Below, one piece after another: positions 44,581 through 56,799 of a DNA stretch of 64,000 nt. Each line of letters begins with the position of its first letter. Position 1 is the stretch's first letter. Made by a program: the position numbers and the translations under genes. The DNA comes from Blasia pusilla (Eukaryota > Marchantiophyta > Marchantiopsida > Blasiales). The notes beneath the pieces were generated by a model, which made no database searches, was not told the origin of the DNA, and worked only from the letters and a program-made list of their open reading frames with translations. The DNA is taken from NCBI GenBank assembly GCA_050084515.1, contig CM114274.1, positions 19,654,001 through 19,718,000 of the forward strand, given 5' to 3'.

Positions 44581-46584
44581 GGAAATCTGCAGCTGCAGCC
44601 TGCATATGGGTGTGGTACTCACTAGTTATTTTTTGAACTGATGACAATATTCATGTGTGTTCTGCAAGAAATACTTAATTCAACTTTTGAGCCCTTCTTC
44701 TTTTGTGTTGCTTTCGCTACATTTTCAGTATTTCGCCTCTCAGATTGCCTCTCAAGTGATGGCGACAACACGTGTGTTCTTCGAGATGCTTCCCATTTAA
44801 CTTTTGCACTCTTTCGCTATCGTATTGCTTCCCTTCTGTTTTTGTATTGCCATCTCTATATTGCCTTTTTGTGCTACATAGTGGGATGTGAAACCACATG
44901 AATGTAAGTTGGTTTCTTGGCTTTAAGTTCCCATGTCTCTGTATAGTCCCATGTCACCATGAATACCCTCTTGAGCAGATGGTTGTGTGGCTTACAAATG
45001 CTTGTCGAGTAGGGATCTATGAAGTGCATGCAAAACCGATGGTGATTCTCGCGGCATTGGGACTGATTCACTAGAATACTTTCAGGATTGGGACAAATTG
45101 ATTCATGTTTTGTAAGAGAGGACAAATGGAGTGACGTACATAACTGCGGAATTCACAGAAGAGAATTCATAGCATGAGCAAGAAACACGTGATGTTCAAG
45201 AAAGAGGCAAGTAATTGTAGCACGTTGACACAAAGTGGAGAGAGCATACCCGGCCTTGCGTTGCACAATGCCGGGTATGCTCCAAAAGAGAACATCCTTG
45301 TATAGAAACAAAAGCACATTCAGAAAGATGCCCGAAGGACCGGGTGTTTACAATCACAAACGTCCTTCCACAATTTGGCATATCTGCAATCTCCTGATGC
45401 ACCTGTTAGAAGAAGAGAAACAACGGTATCGGAACTACCGTACAATGCCATAGCTTGCCCAAAAATTTTGAACCCAACTCTCGCTCACTCGGAGACCACA
45501 ATCAAATTGAAAAAAATAAAAATACAACCATCTCAAGGACGCCAAGTCTCTTATACAAGTAACGAGCATGGGATTCACTCAACGGAAAGGTTGAAATGTA
45601 ATACAACTCTGGAAAAAAAATGAAACTGCCCCAAACACTAGCACCTAAAAATTGACACAACCATTGCAGAAGGCCAATAGAAGTAAGGAATGGAGAGTGT
45701 AATTGGAGAAGACTTTATTTCATAGAAATAAAACAAATGTCTGTTTTGTGCTAAAAAACAATATACAAAAGTAGAGCCCCAATGGATTGCTCTTTATTTC
45801 ACCGAAATTGGATAAATGTGCGTATACCAATTAAGAATCATAATATAAAAAGGCATATTTCCATTTCCTAATGTAGTGCTCTTGTGCTAGTGCATGCCTG
45901 TCACTTTAGAGTAAGTGTATACTTTCACACCGAGCTCCCCTCCCCGTTATAGTTCCGTATGGATACACCTGTATGGCGAAAGGCAACGATAGCCACATCA
46001 AGCTTACATTTCGCACATTCCAAGGTTTTACATGTAATCATTCAAGTTACATTTCGCACATTCCAAGGTTTTACAGGTAATCATTCATGACCAGGCGCAA
46101 ATCAGGGCCAAAATCAAGGCAGTGCTGCATGCTTCCATGTTAGAGATATCAATCATGGAACTTCTCTGACAGAGTTGCATTCAAATCTGGAAAATGCCTT
46201 AATAAGACATGATCATGCATGCAAGAACTCTTGGAACACATACTTCTCACACCGAATAATTATTCAAGGATAGCGGAAGATCTCAACAAAACAAGGTAGT
46301 TTAGTCTTATAAGGTACATAATAGAAAAGTTCCTTTAGTAATACAACCCCCATGCTCCTCGTTCATATGTTCTAGAAGAATAGTTTATTTTTCGTACTTC
46401 AAGAGTCTTCACAAGTCTGGATAATTCCATCACTAACGTCAACTATGAACTCCATGTGTTTGCTGCCATATTTTTTTTTCCGGTGTCTTTGCCTTTGTGA
46501 CATTGAAATTCCCGACTCATTGTTGGTGGTAAAGCTTAAATTGGCATTATGTCAATTGGGTTGAACACCTCCCTTACTCTCCAA
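44581..46584. other. Intergenic, with a hairpin and a 43-bp tandem duplication
   Basis: No coding region recognised. A perfect 13-bp inverted repeat GAGCATACCCGGC/GCCGGGTATGCTC lies at 45242-45254 and 45270-45282 (15-base loop). A 43-bp unit starting TTACATTTCGCACATTCC is duplicated in tandem at 46004-46046 and 46047-46089 with very few differences. Confidence 0.6.
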
Positions 46585-49290
46585 CTATTTTTGCATAGTA
46601 AGTCTGTGTCTTTTTGGCGCTATGGGAAATTTGGGCACTATCACTAGGGCTATATCGAATTTAGAGGAATTTCTCTTAGCTCTCTGATGAAGCCGCTCAA
46701 CCAGTGACGTTGTTTGTTTAATAGAGTTACTTGACCCGGCTAACCCTTTAGTATATTCTTGTAGTGGCAAATTTTGGGTCAATGATATTCCTCTTTGCTT
46801 ATTCTCTTGAGCCCATGATAGTCGATCCACACAGTCCCGCATTAAATTCGCACCAAGCAACAGAAGTTCAGAATCATCAGCACACGTGTTCCTAAATTTT
46901 GAGAGCAATTTTGAGAGTTGTGCATTTGCCAAACCAATACCTCCATTCTCTGCCTCCACTTCATCTCCTCTATAATCGTCATTGTTGTATGGTTCCTGTG
47001 AATCAACCCCCATATTTTTTTGGTTGTCCTCGTCAGATTGAGATCCACCTCTTTTGACGCGATCATAGTCGTGGCTTACGAATGCATCACCAACATCAAT
47101 CTTTGGTTGTGACCGACGCTCCATATCTTGAACCTCTCGATTTAGTTTCTCCACGAATAAAGCATGCATCCCACCCTGCATTGTTCCTCGCTTTGTTCAT
47201 AGTGCCCTGACAACATCTTCTGCAATGTAGCCACACATCAACAAACACTTCACTTGATGTTTACATATGTTACTCTTATAACTCCAAGGGAAATCGCATG
47301 TACAATATTCTGATTTGTAGTTGTACATGTCATATACAATTCCAATTGTCATTTGGCTTTTCATTGTAGCCATTGTGGAAAACAAGATGTCACAATCCGC
47401 ATCCGGAATGCATCTACCTTTCAACTCTGAAGCACGAACCACCCTTTCCTCATGTTCATTATTATATAAACCAACATTTTTACACAACAGTTGTTGGAGG
47501 TAGAATGATTCCACTTTCTGCATCAACTCATTCATCAACCAATCACAACGCCTAGTTGCCAAGTGACTGTTTGTCTCCCTCATAACCAATTTCATATTTC
47601 TGTGATAAGCAACAATGGAGGCATTGGTATCCATGTTTGAATGATTGAATGTTCGAAACCCTTTTACCCACATGCCTACAAAACCACCACACGATCAACA
47701 ATCCAACAGTAGTACTTTCAAATTTATGAGAGGGTATATTGAAAAATAGCTGTTGAGGCAAAGGCAACAGTGCATGTACCTTCTTTCCGCTGCCAAGTCA
47801 TTTTTATATAATGTAAGAATCTTGTCTCTGATAAAAAAAGTCCACGTTCAAAGCTTCTAGGGATTTCATTGTTGTTGCCAATGTTACCTCTGCTACATTG
47901 CCACCATTTGGTAGTACTTCATCAGAGGTTGCCTTCATGTACATTATATTTCCTAATCTAGTGCTTAGCTCACATCGTTTGATTCGGTCAGACACCTTGG
48001 TACGCAAATTCTTGTGCCAATCGTGTTGCACATGCTACAAGCAAAGGATGATTGGAATGTCCCCAAACACTTGCTTGTAATCATAAGGTAACGAGCGGGT
48101 GTCATAAGTGTTTCTGCAAAAAATAAATACCTCCTGGCAAGGAAAAAAAAACAAGGGGAATGAGGAGAAGTAGGTTACCTACCTAAGGGCATTGATCTCT
48201 GCTACTGAGCAATCTGTCATAATGCAGCTTGGGCACCATGGTGACTCGATTTGTAGGCCGCGTTGAGAACATATTTCTCTAGGGTGTTTAACATCTGTTG
48301 TTTTCATTGCCTCCAACCACGGTGCAATGTCAGACTCCTTGCACAAGTTTGTCAAAACCCATGATACTGGCATGCCATTGTGAAATTTATCATATACCTT
48401 AATGGTACATAACGGGAGTTGTCCATGGCAATGACAATGAATGGCATGTTAGACCTTCAAAGCTACAAACATATATATAAAACTTTTTTTTACTAAGACA
48501 CATAATTTAGTCAAGTCACAAAGTGGACCGAGGGCGAAAATGAAACGGACCTTATTCCTGTTCGTCCCAAATGTCGAATCCATGCAAATGATATTCTAAT
48601 TCCCATGTTGCACCAACATTGAACCCATCCAATTTGACCAAAAACCCAATAAGAGTGGACTCTCCTTGCTTTCGTAAGGCTCGTAAAAGAAGACTTCTTC
48701 TAGATACAATGTGACGTAATTGGCAATGCTCTAATTCTCGTTGCTATGTCGAAGTCAAAATTCCATCGTAATATCCTGTCTTAAGTTTTTGACATCTTGG
48801 AGTCGCACAAAATCATCTTGTCAAACGTTTTTTGATGAATGTGCCTTCAAACGTTGGTGTACTTCTTCGCCCAAATCCCTTACAATCGCAATGTTTGTCT
48901 TCTCTTGGCGTATCAGCTCCATTATTAAAAGCTTCCGGCCACTCGACAAGCGGGGAGCATGGTTAGTTGGTGCATCCTTGGTGAAGATGTCATCAAATCT
49001 ATGAGAAGGTTCACCAAGTTTTTTTGTGTGTGGTCTATGGATGTAGTTAATCTTTGTGCAATGTGGAACTAGAATCTCCATGAGAGTGAAATGGCACAAA
49101 CAACTCCTCTTTATACTTTCAACCCTAGCCTTCCTATGGTGTCGAGGCCTACTGACTTTTTTGCTTGGATCATTATCGTATCCAATAAACAACCAAGTCA
49201 CAAAAATTACTACGCATTGCCCTGCATGTGGAAATAATGGCATGAGTACAAATAATATGGTATTTTTGTATGTAAATTTCAATGGTCAAA
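46585..49290 (-). pseudogene. SWIM-domain MULE-like transposase gene
   Basis: Minus strand, from a basic N-terminal part (HHRKARVESIKRSCLCHF; HRPHTKKLGEPSHRFDDIF; APRLSSGRKLLIMELIRQEK) to a DDE-type transposase core. Core: ICMDSTFGTNRNKVRF (first D, about 48560), IVIAMDNSRYVPLR, NGMPVSWVLTNLCKESDIAP, PSCIMTDCSVAEINALR (second D, about 48200). Then the H-containing block around ILCL*HVQHDWHKNLRTKV (W to stop), and a SWIM zinc motif EYCTCDFPWSYKSNICKHQV (C-x-C...C-x-H, about 47280). A C-terminal tail follows after one in-frame TAG (47197). An intron-like gap lies at about 47690-47800. Three or more stops suggest a pseudogene; stops at splice sites cannot be excluded. Confidence 0.82.
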
Positions 49291-49434
49291 GTAATGTGGG
49301 TGGGAATTACTCGCACCTTATATTGACTTCTTGGCGATTTCCCATATAATCCTCTAGACCGTAGCTACAATGATACACTCTATAGCACCCCTCGTTACTT
49401 GCAGCCCTAGCTTTGTACTCTCATCAGACCTTTG

Positions 49435-49710
49435 TCATTTTTTCCGCGAGGGCCGCTCATATGGAACAGTGACATTCTTCACCCAGAAGTTTGTGCTTGC
49501 AGATCCGTCTCCATGACCTTCCCCTTCTAAGAAATCATGAAGCTTTCCCCATGGAATGTACACAGTATCGCCCCTATCCCACGGCATAAGATTATCATAA
49601 TTGAGCAAACTCGACGATAAAAATTCCCTCATTGGGATTTTTTCGTAAGTGGCTAGATTCGTTTCGACATCGAGTCTTGGTTTGTCCATGAATGAGGCTT
49701 GAACACCCAC
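49435..49710 (-). CDS. Possible 5' exon of the SWIM transposase gene
   Basis: Open frame of 91 residues with YDNLMPWDRGDTVYIPWGKL, HDFLEGEGHGDGSAS and FWVKNVTVPYERPSRK, ending in a basic run. It lies 150 bp upstream of the basic region of the transposase on the same strand. The composition (non-repetitive, mixed) is that of a real exon; the link is by position only. Confidence 0.45.
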   Translation of the reverse strand: MGVQASFMDKPRLDVETNLATYEKIPMREFLSSSLLNYDNLMPWDRGDTVYIPWGKLHDFLEGEGHGDGSASTNFWVKNVTVPYERPSRKK

Positions 49711-50600
49711 TATTCAGCCTTGCAACATTCGGGCAGACTCTTGCGAATGAAACATGACCCTCACCTTAGTTTCCTTTATTTTTTTAGAGTATGCGCATAA
49801 CATTCATACTTCGCCAAAAAATTTTTACCATGCATAAGTCTGAGTATACTCCACTTCCGAGTGCAACTCGAGGTCTGTTGTCTCAAGTACCGTTGGCCAA
49901 ACATGAACCAGACAAGGAAATGAAGCATACAACTACACTTCCACTTTAAACATAGTAGAATCAAGTAGCATCCCGGCTCCTAAACCAGATGCCAACCAAA
50001 TTGCACACTCAGACCCTGTGCATCCTCCAGGGTGAACCCACCACCAGAATACGGAGGAAAAATACTTGTACATGAATAGTGACCACCATAGAGCAAAACA
50101 TGTCCTACAAATGACTCCATTGTGAATAGTCCGAGGGTTCATATGTCCACCCCAAAATGCTATTGCAAAACATAACATTGGTGATTTGTTACCCTACTAT
50201 CTTAAATGTCCAACCTTAAACTATGGCCTGGCAGGAACTAACAATGAATGAGTGAGTTTTCTGATTCTCGTATTCTTCCTAACCGCTGCAACTAACTGGG
50301 AATTAGTGAGTTCACAATAATCACCCAATAGAACTCTTGCAAAATATAGACTTAACCTCTGCAAAGTTCACTACTTCCTATTTCGCCTAACCGCTGCAAC
50401 TAAGTGAGAATTAGTGAGTTCACAGTATTCACCTGATAGTATTAAGTTTAAAATATCTACAACACAAGCAAAGTGAACTCTGGCACCGCTACAATAATTA
50501 TTGTTTCATGTCAAAAAGATCTGGTTCGTCACCACTATTGCAGTGGTGGAGTGAGTGCAATTCCATTAGCTTCAAAACTTAACTTTGACTCCTAAAGGAT
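49711..50600. other. Intergenic
   Basis: Nothing recognised, apart from an imperfect direct duplication of about 60 bp with TAACCGCTGCAACTAA and GAATTAGTGAGTTCACA at about 50280-50317 and 50388-50425. Confidence 0.5.
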
Positions 50601-51302
50601 CACCGTGGAGCCTTTGCTGTTTTAGGTGCCAAGGATGCCAAAGTTGTTGAGGATGCCTTCTTCAGTGACGCAACTTTGTGACGTGGTGGAACTCTTCTAG
50701 CCCGCATATGCTATGAACCGAGACGCTCATTATTGTCACTTGGTGTCACTTCGTTTAACTTTCGGATTCCTCTTCTTTGCGATAATGCGCAGGTGCTTTG
50801 TAGGCAACAAGTTCCCTTCACAAGACTTATTCGGAGAATTTTCCGGAATATCGTGGCAACGTGCCATGGGCTAACTATCAAGTTCACTACCGCTAAATTT
50901 GGCTTATTGAGAAGGCCCCTTGTGGACCTCAGAGTTTGAACTACTATAAAGGGCACCAAGCACGGCAATGAGAGTCGCTTTGATCCAATACAACTCTACC
51001 AACATTTACCGTGTGCATGGCTTGGTCTACTCCGCTCTTTATTCCCGGGTTTACACCCTCCATGTGATCTACACTTGACACCCTTTCCATATCTACAATA
51101 GAGACAAATTCCTTATTGACAATGTCCTCTAATCCAGGACCTTCTACTAGTGGACCTGCATTTTCTATGCAAGGAACATCACATTCTTGATCCTGTAGTG
51201 TGCCTGGGCTCGATTGTGCGTTTACAGGTTGCGGAAGAGACCCTCTTGGTGATTGTCCTTTCTCACCAACAAACTTGGGGATGGAAAATAGTGTATGCCC
51301 GC
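50600..51302 (-). pseudogene. 3' part of an unknown gene, cut by E3
   Basis: Minus strand. From the E3 border: GHTLFSIPKFVGEKGQSPRG, QDQECDVPCIENAGPLVEGP and VSIVDMERVSSVDHMEGVNP, to a stop near 50942. A second frame (50968-50711) includes KGTCCLQSTCALSQRRGIRK and, past one TAG, the basic tail ARRVPPRHKVASLKKASSTT up to 50600. I read it as the continuation of 59736-61550 after removal of E3, from strand, position and similar amino-acid use. Product unknown. Confidence 0.45.
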
Positions 51303-51848
51303 TGTCACGACTGTTAGGATAGATCAATGGGATCTAGCAAAGTGTTTGCACGAGTAGTGGAGGACAAGCCCAAGAAGTCGAGGATGACATGTTCAAGCCC
51401 CGGGAAACCAGAGAGAGAAGGTTTCCCCTTCGTTTCGGCTCATTTGGAGCCATATAGAGAAAATTACTATTTTGGGTAAGTTTCCATATTAAGGATAGTT
51501 GACTTTCCACTTTAAGAAGTGTCCCTTGACCCGCTACAATAGGTCAATAGCCAAGGAGGTGACCTGCGAGCATAGGTTACCGTTGAGAGGGCTTGGGAGA
51601 GGGAAGGGATATACCTCCAAGGGAGAGAGCTTGAAAGCTCATTCTCTCTTTGTTGAACCTCTTGGCATGAGGCGGCGGAGCTATGGTCTTGCTTGCCTTG
51701 TGAGTTTCACCCAAGCCTTTCATTAAGAGAGTGGGTTTGGTTTGACATGAGAGAGAGTGCACACCTTTGAGAGCTATGGTGTGAGATGGTGTAGAGAAAG
51801 ATTGGATCTTACTTTACAAAGAGAGAATGAGAGAGTGAGAGAGTTTCA
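51303..51848 (+). mobile_element. E3 5' LTR
   Basis: 546 bp, TGTCACGACTG to GAGAGTTTCA, then the primer site TGGGGGAGCTCGCTGGTCAC at 51849-51868. Inverted relative to E2's LTR and clearly homologous. No segment A upstream. Confidence 0.9.
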
Positions 51849-53034
51849 TGGGGGAGCTCGCTGGTCACTCGCTATTTTTGCAAATTGGGGACCGTGTTCC
51901 CTGTTCAGCGGCTCATGATAGTGCTCACCAGAGCAAGGGGTACTTTGATTGTTCTTTGCATTTGCTGATTTTTCGTGTGGAAGAGTGGCGAGCGGAAGGG
52001 CTGCCCAATTTCTCATAGAGATTGATTATGGGGGCGGATTGCCCCATGCAAGTGCTCTCGGGAGCACAATGTAGCTTGCTGATATGTATTTTTATAGGTT
52101 TTACATTTTTTTTGGGGAGAAATCAGCACGGAAGCGATGCCAAATTTTATATAGGAGAAAGAGATATTGGGCCTTACGACAATCCCTGTCAATTTTTACT
52201 TGAATTTCCGATTCTAAATATTTTTGACTTTGTCGTAGATCGTGAAGTTGTGCAGGTTGTGCAATAAACAGTGCGCAATTTGGAATTATGAGAAAAAAGT
52301 TATGAGCAATCTTGCAAAATTGCCATTGCTAGGCGATTTTAAGGGTTAAATTGTTCAAACCCTAAATCAGCCGCCACGGCGGCGGCAGCCGTCGCCGTTA
52401 TAGTCACCATCAATAGTCTGCCGTCGACAGTCAACCTTCACCATCGATGATCAACCGTCACCATCAACGGTCAACATCACCATCAACGGTCAACGGTCAC
52501 TCTCACCGATCGGCCGTCACCATCAACTGTCAACCGTCACCTCAACGGTCCACCGTCCGTTGTCCACCCTTTGTTGCCATTTCCGCTGTTACGGAGTGGA
52601 GGATCTTCCATGACATTCGTTGATTCTATGACTTGCGTTGCCACCACGTACTATGTTTTGGCCGCCATCTTCATCGCAGTTTCGTCATCAACCAGTGATG
52701 GCAGATGACCTTTGATTATGGTGTTTGAGTTTTGATTTCATGCTGCTATGTTGTGATTGGTAGCCGCTTGATGATGATCCAGTACCGTGCCGTGATGCCC
52801 GTAGCCGCAGCGTGCCGTCGATTGCCGCGCTATGCCGCTTGTGGCCGCATCGCAACGTCTCGATCGCGAAGCTGCACCGTCATTGTGGAGCAGAGTGTGG
52901 GTTTATTGTTGATTGAGGAGGGTATGCCGCCGAGTGCTGCATCCCACCATCAAGGCCCATGTCCTTCATAGTCATTCCGTGCGGCCTGCAATGCCGCATC
53001 GTTCCGTTGGAACCGCATAGTCTATCGAGGAGTT
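51849..53034 (+). other. E3 leader, with GTCACCATCAACGGTCAAC minisatellite (52400-52565)
   Basis: Conserved with E1 and E2 near the LTR. The minisatellite is the inverted reading of the one in E2, about seven imperfect units of 18-22 bp with CGGTCAAC and CCGTCACC. Upstream of it is a GCCGCCACGGCGGCGGC segment, itself palindromic. Confidence 0.8.
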
Positions 53035-54960
53035 TTGAGTAGCTTAGTACAGGAGGAGTATGACTTGTTGATTGGAGGAGTTATCTCCAAGACCGAGTTG
53101 GGGTTGAATTTTGCAGTTGTTGAGGAGCGATCTCGATATATGTTCAGGTTACCCATTATGGTCCTTTACCCTGCACCTGTGAGGGATTCTAGGATTTGGG
53201 TAGTTTATTTGGGGATATTGGGTTTGTGGATGCTGAGAGCATCATTTATGTATGTGGTTTAGGGGACATAGACCTGTGTGGGATGTCCGGAGCTGAGGGC
53301 AGGTTTTTGATGAGATGATAGCGTGGTTGATTTGCCGCACCACGCCGCTTGTTGCCGCACGTTACACGTCTCGGGGAGGGAGAGTGTAGATCAAGTGCTC
53401 CATGTTTGGGATGAGTGATTGAGGGATAACTCGCGAGGCGAGAGTGATCGGGTGAGAGGGGCACGAGGGTCATCACGGCATCCATTTGGGACTTTGAGAG
53501 GCGAGGTGGTGAACACGAGAGTAGCTCTTGAGGTTTTACGCGGAGTGGCGTGAGGTGCCGAGGGTCTCCACCTGAGGGACCACCTCGATCTCTTTCCGTG
53601 TCATCGTCAGACGAGGGGGAGGGTGTAGAGGATTTTTTTAGCACATCGCCACACATTGTGAGTGGTCCTACCAGTTGTGCGTACGAGATGGACGACCGGG
53701 GTAGAGGACCGCGTAGGTTTTCAGTCTTTGAGGTACGATTGAGTTGCACGATTTTATAGCACAGTTTAGGAGCTGGTGCGACTCCCAGCGGGCAAGGAAC
53801 TCTAGAGAGTTTAACCCTTTTACAACATGGAATGGTATATTCGAGCATTTAGAGGGGGCACCCACGGATGATTACCATGAGTTCTCTCAGAGATGAGCAT
53901 GTGAGATCGAGGTGTGGAGGCTCTACTATGACCCACATTATATGTCATGGATGGAGCCGTTCCCAAATGAGGAGAAGGAGTGAGGAGAGGCTACTTCCTC
54001 TTCCACTAGTGACGTTTTAGGATGGGTCACTCGCACGGGAGCAGTTACACCGTGTAGTCGGGTGTCCCAGGTTCAACCCCGTGGTTGAGTTCTTTGCTGA
54101 GTTGAGGGCCAGCTACCAAGGGGTACGGACATAGAAGTTGCGGAGCATCCACGACTTCGAGAGGCGTCCGGGTGAGAGTTGAAGTGAGGCTTACACTCGC
54201 TTGCGTTGGTTGATCAACGTCACTCAGGGGACGACATAGGCTCAGGCTATCCAGTCATGGTACGCGATGCTGGACCGGACCCTGCGGACACAGGTGCGGG
54301 AGAGGGTGCTTCTTATGAACACCTCCCCTACGTTGAGAGATGTTTTTAGGACCCCCGAGAATATTGACGGAAATATGGCGGAGGAGAGCATAGTCACCAT
54401 GGGTATTGGGCGAGAGCTGTCGCGATTGTGTGCACCACCTGTATAGCAACGTGGACTCCGAGATAGGTCGACTGTGGCACCATGAGCTCAAGGAGGATAC
54501 CAGGAGGCCATGCCACAAAGACCTGCGCCTTCATATGTGGCTCAGCAGCAGCTGCCTACTATTACTTGTTGGTCATGTGGTGGATCGCATCATCAGCGCA
54601 ATTGCACTCGTCAAGGTCATGGACGTGTGCCTTAGCATGGAGGAGGAGATGGTGCTACACCAGGAGTTATCAATGGGACTATTTTCAGAGGTATGGTCAT
54701 ACACGCGCTAGGTGTTTTAGTTGACATCCTGAGTTACATCCGAACCGAGGGCCAGAGAGGGCACTAGAGCGAGTAGCCAGTCCGGGTGGGCCTAGAGATC
54801 GTGCATCAAGTGGTCAAGTTGGGGGACGAGGAGATGGAGTTGCCCGACACGGTGGTGGAGCTTCCCGTGGAGGAGCTAGAGTCCTACCATCTAGACGCGT
54901 CAAGGGAGACGCCGGACGTGAGGCTGGGATGGCTGCTCAGATACATAAGCTACAGGAGCA
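53035..54960 (+). pseudogene. E3 gag
   Basis: N-terminal open frame 53035-53262 (VQEEYDLLIGGVISKTELGL, VEERSRYMFRLPIMVLYPAP). A broken middle has LRSIHDFERRPGE, YTRLRWLINVTQGTT, AIQSWYAMLDRTLRTQVRER and RTPENIDGNMAEESI. The intact knuckle CWSCGGSHHQRNC lies at about 54568-54606, and a damaged second knuckle (WDYFQRYGHTRARCF; two cysteines lost). C-terminal part rich in R, G and E. Confidence 0.78.
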
Positions 54961-55129
54961 GATTGCCGCTATGGCATTCAGATTACCCGATGCCGGATCC
55001 GTGGCATCGACATCATATGGAGCAGCCACAGATATGGAGGATCTTGGTTGGATGTGCGGGGTTGCCCAAATGGAGGCACCCGCAGTTGTAAGGCGTGGAG
55101 TAGCCGTAGAGTTGGATCCATAGCAAGGG

Positions 55130-56100
55130 AAAGCGAGGAAACAGACTAGGCTTCCTCAGTCTTTCACGTTGTCCGAGGCAATGAGGACGCCATTGATGGG
55201 TCCTGATCAGAGTTCCTGGAGAGTTGGTGATATTGTTGGTATGCAGGCACGGAAGGCGATGGGAGAAGCAAGTGCAACGACTCCTATTGTTCAGGAGTGG
55301 GCATGTGTCGAGCACGTTGTTGGGGCGGCCACAATTGTTTTCCGCGCTCCTTAATTTTCTGCTTCCGATGTTATGACATTGGGGGGTTCGCCCGCCGAGG
55401 CTTTTCGGCTGGCCGCTACACTTCAGTTCTTGCATCATCTTCAGAGATGATTGCAGAGGAGGTGATGGATCTGCCCTTGGAGCGGATGGTCGGGCCGTCC
55501 ACGTTAGATTCATGGCAGGCTGCGGCTGCTAGGATTGCGGAGATGCCCGCTAGACCCGTGATAGAGCATGCCATAGCTTCTCTTGGTGTTGTGTTGCTCG
55601 ATAACCGAGGAGAGGTCTTCCAATTGATGAGTCCCGGAGGTAGAGCTTTTAGTCCGCAGCGCGTCTTGTTGGATTCAGGAGCGCAACCCCTGATGTTGGG
55701 GAAAGCGTCATTCACAGGATTGGGCTTGACGAGAGCCGATGTGGAGGGTTGTCCATTCCGGATACAGACATCCTTGGGTGGAGCGAGTACCACATGGTAT
55801 ATCACCCGATAGGAGGTCGTGGTGAGGATTCAACCGCGACATCCTACAGATGAGTCCGTGGTGCGAGCCAAGGCGATAGTGATTGATGCAGAGTCCTACG
55901 ACGTCTTGGTTGGTGGAGCAGTGTTATACCCGATGGGATTTTCCCTGGATTATTGGGAGGAGTAAACGTCCTACAGACCAGGATGGCAGTTAGGTGATGG
56001 GCGCCTAAGCTCATTACCCATTCGATTTCCATATGCAGTGATCGAGCGACGGCCAGGAGAGGTGGCGACCTTAGCAGCATTTAGCAGTGCCATCACTTGG
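55130..56100 (+). pseudogene. E3 gag-protease spacer and aspartic protease
   Basis: The spacer contains LSEAMRTPLMGPDQSSWRVG and VMDLPLERMVGPSTLDSWQA. The protease is the best-preserved in the window: FSPQRVLLDSGAQPLMLGKA with the catalytic DSGA at 55672, then CPFRIQTSLGGASTTWYITR, one TAG at 55810, and IVIDAESYDVLVGGAVLYPM as the second half of a retropepsin-like fold. It is followed by the methyltransferase remnant. Confidence 0.8.
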
Positions 56101-56480
56101 CATTGGATTCCATTATGCATCCAAGTCGTTGATCACAGGCAGTGAGGCATGATGATCGACCACTGTTGATTGTGGTCAACAGGGTAGGCAGGCCGCGGGC
56201 AGCCTTGCCCACGTTTGTGAGTTTCCCTCTCGGAGTTTCCTATAAGAGTGGAGTGTCTTCCTATGCATATAAGGAGGCCGGTCCTGGCTTGGTTTGGGAT
56301 GACCAGGTTCAATGGTTGGTGGAGCCCAACGCCGACGAGAGAGAGTGAGCGATGGGATTTCCCACAGGAGTGATGGCAGTACCGTCAGTGTGAGAGGCAT
56401 CACGATGCCATGTCTTGGGTCAGGTAATGGACCTGAAGTGCTTGACATGGATCCTCAACTTGGGAGTGGCTGAGCAGCGC
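56101..56480 (+). pseudogene. E3 C5 methyltransferase, C-terminal remnant
   Basis: Only the end of the domain is left: SSYAYKEAGPGLVWDDQVQW, LVEPNADER (motif IX-like) with AMGFPTGV, and GQVMDLKCLTWIL (motif X). These align with 19180-18990 in E2. Motifs I to VIII are removed by a deletion whose junction lies in ATCACTTGGCATTGGATTCC at about 56092-56111. Frames are shifted between pieces. Confidence 0.85.
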
Positions 56481-56799
56481 CATATGAGATCGCGACACAT
56501 CACATCGGTTGTGTTGGTGAGCCCCATGCCTACCAAGACGTTGGAGGCAATGGCTAGGAATGAGACCCGAGGAGATCTACACACCAGGGAAGATCGAGAG
56601 AGACACCCTTGGACTTCTTGGGATGTTTTGCAGGTACGCCAGGAGATTATAGCCACATCATCGAGCGTGGTTTTGGGCACTGCATGTGGAGGAGATCAGA
56701 GTTTGCACTTGACTGTAGGAGAGCGGCTGAGTGTTGTTGTTCAAGACGGGGTTGCACCATAGCAACCATCAATACCTGCACCGGAGAGTCCTACCGTAG

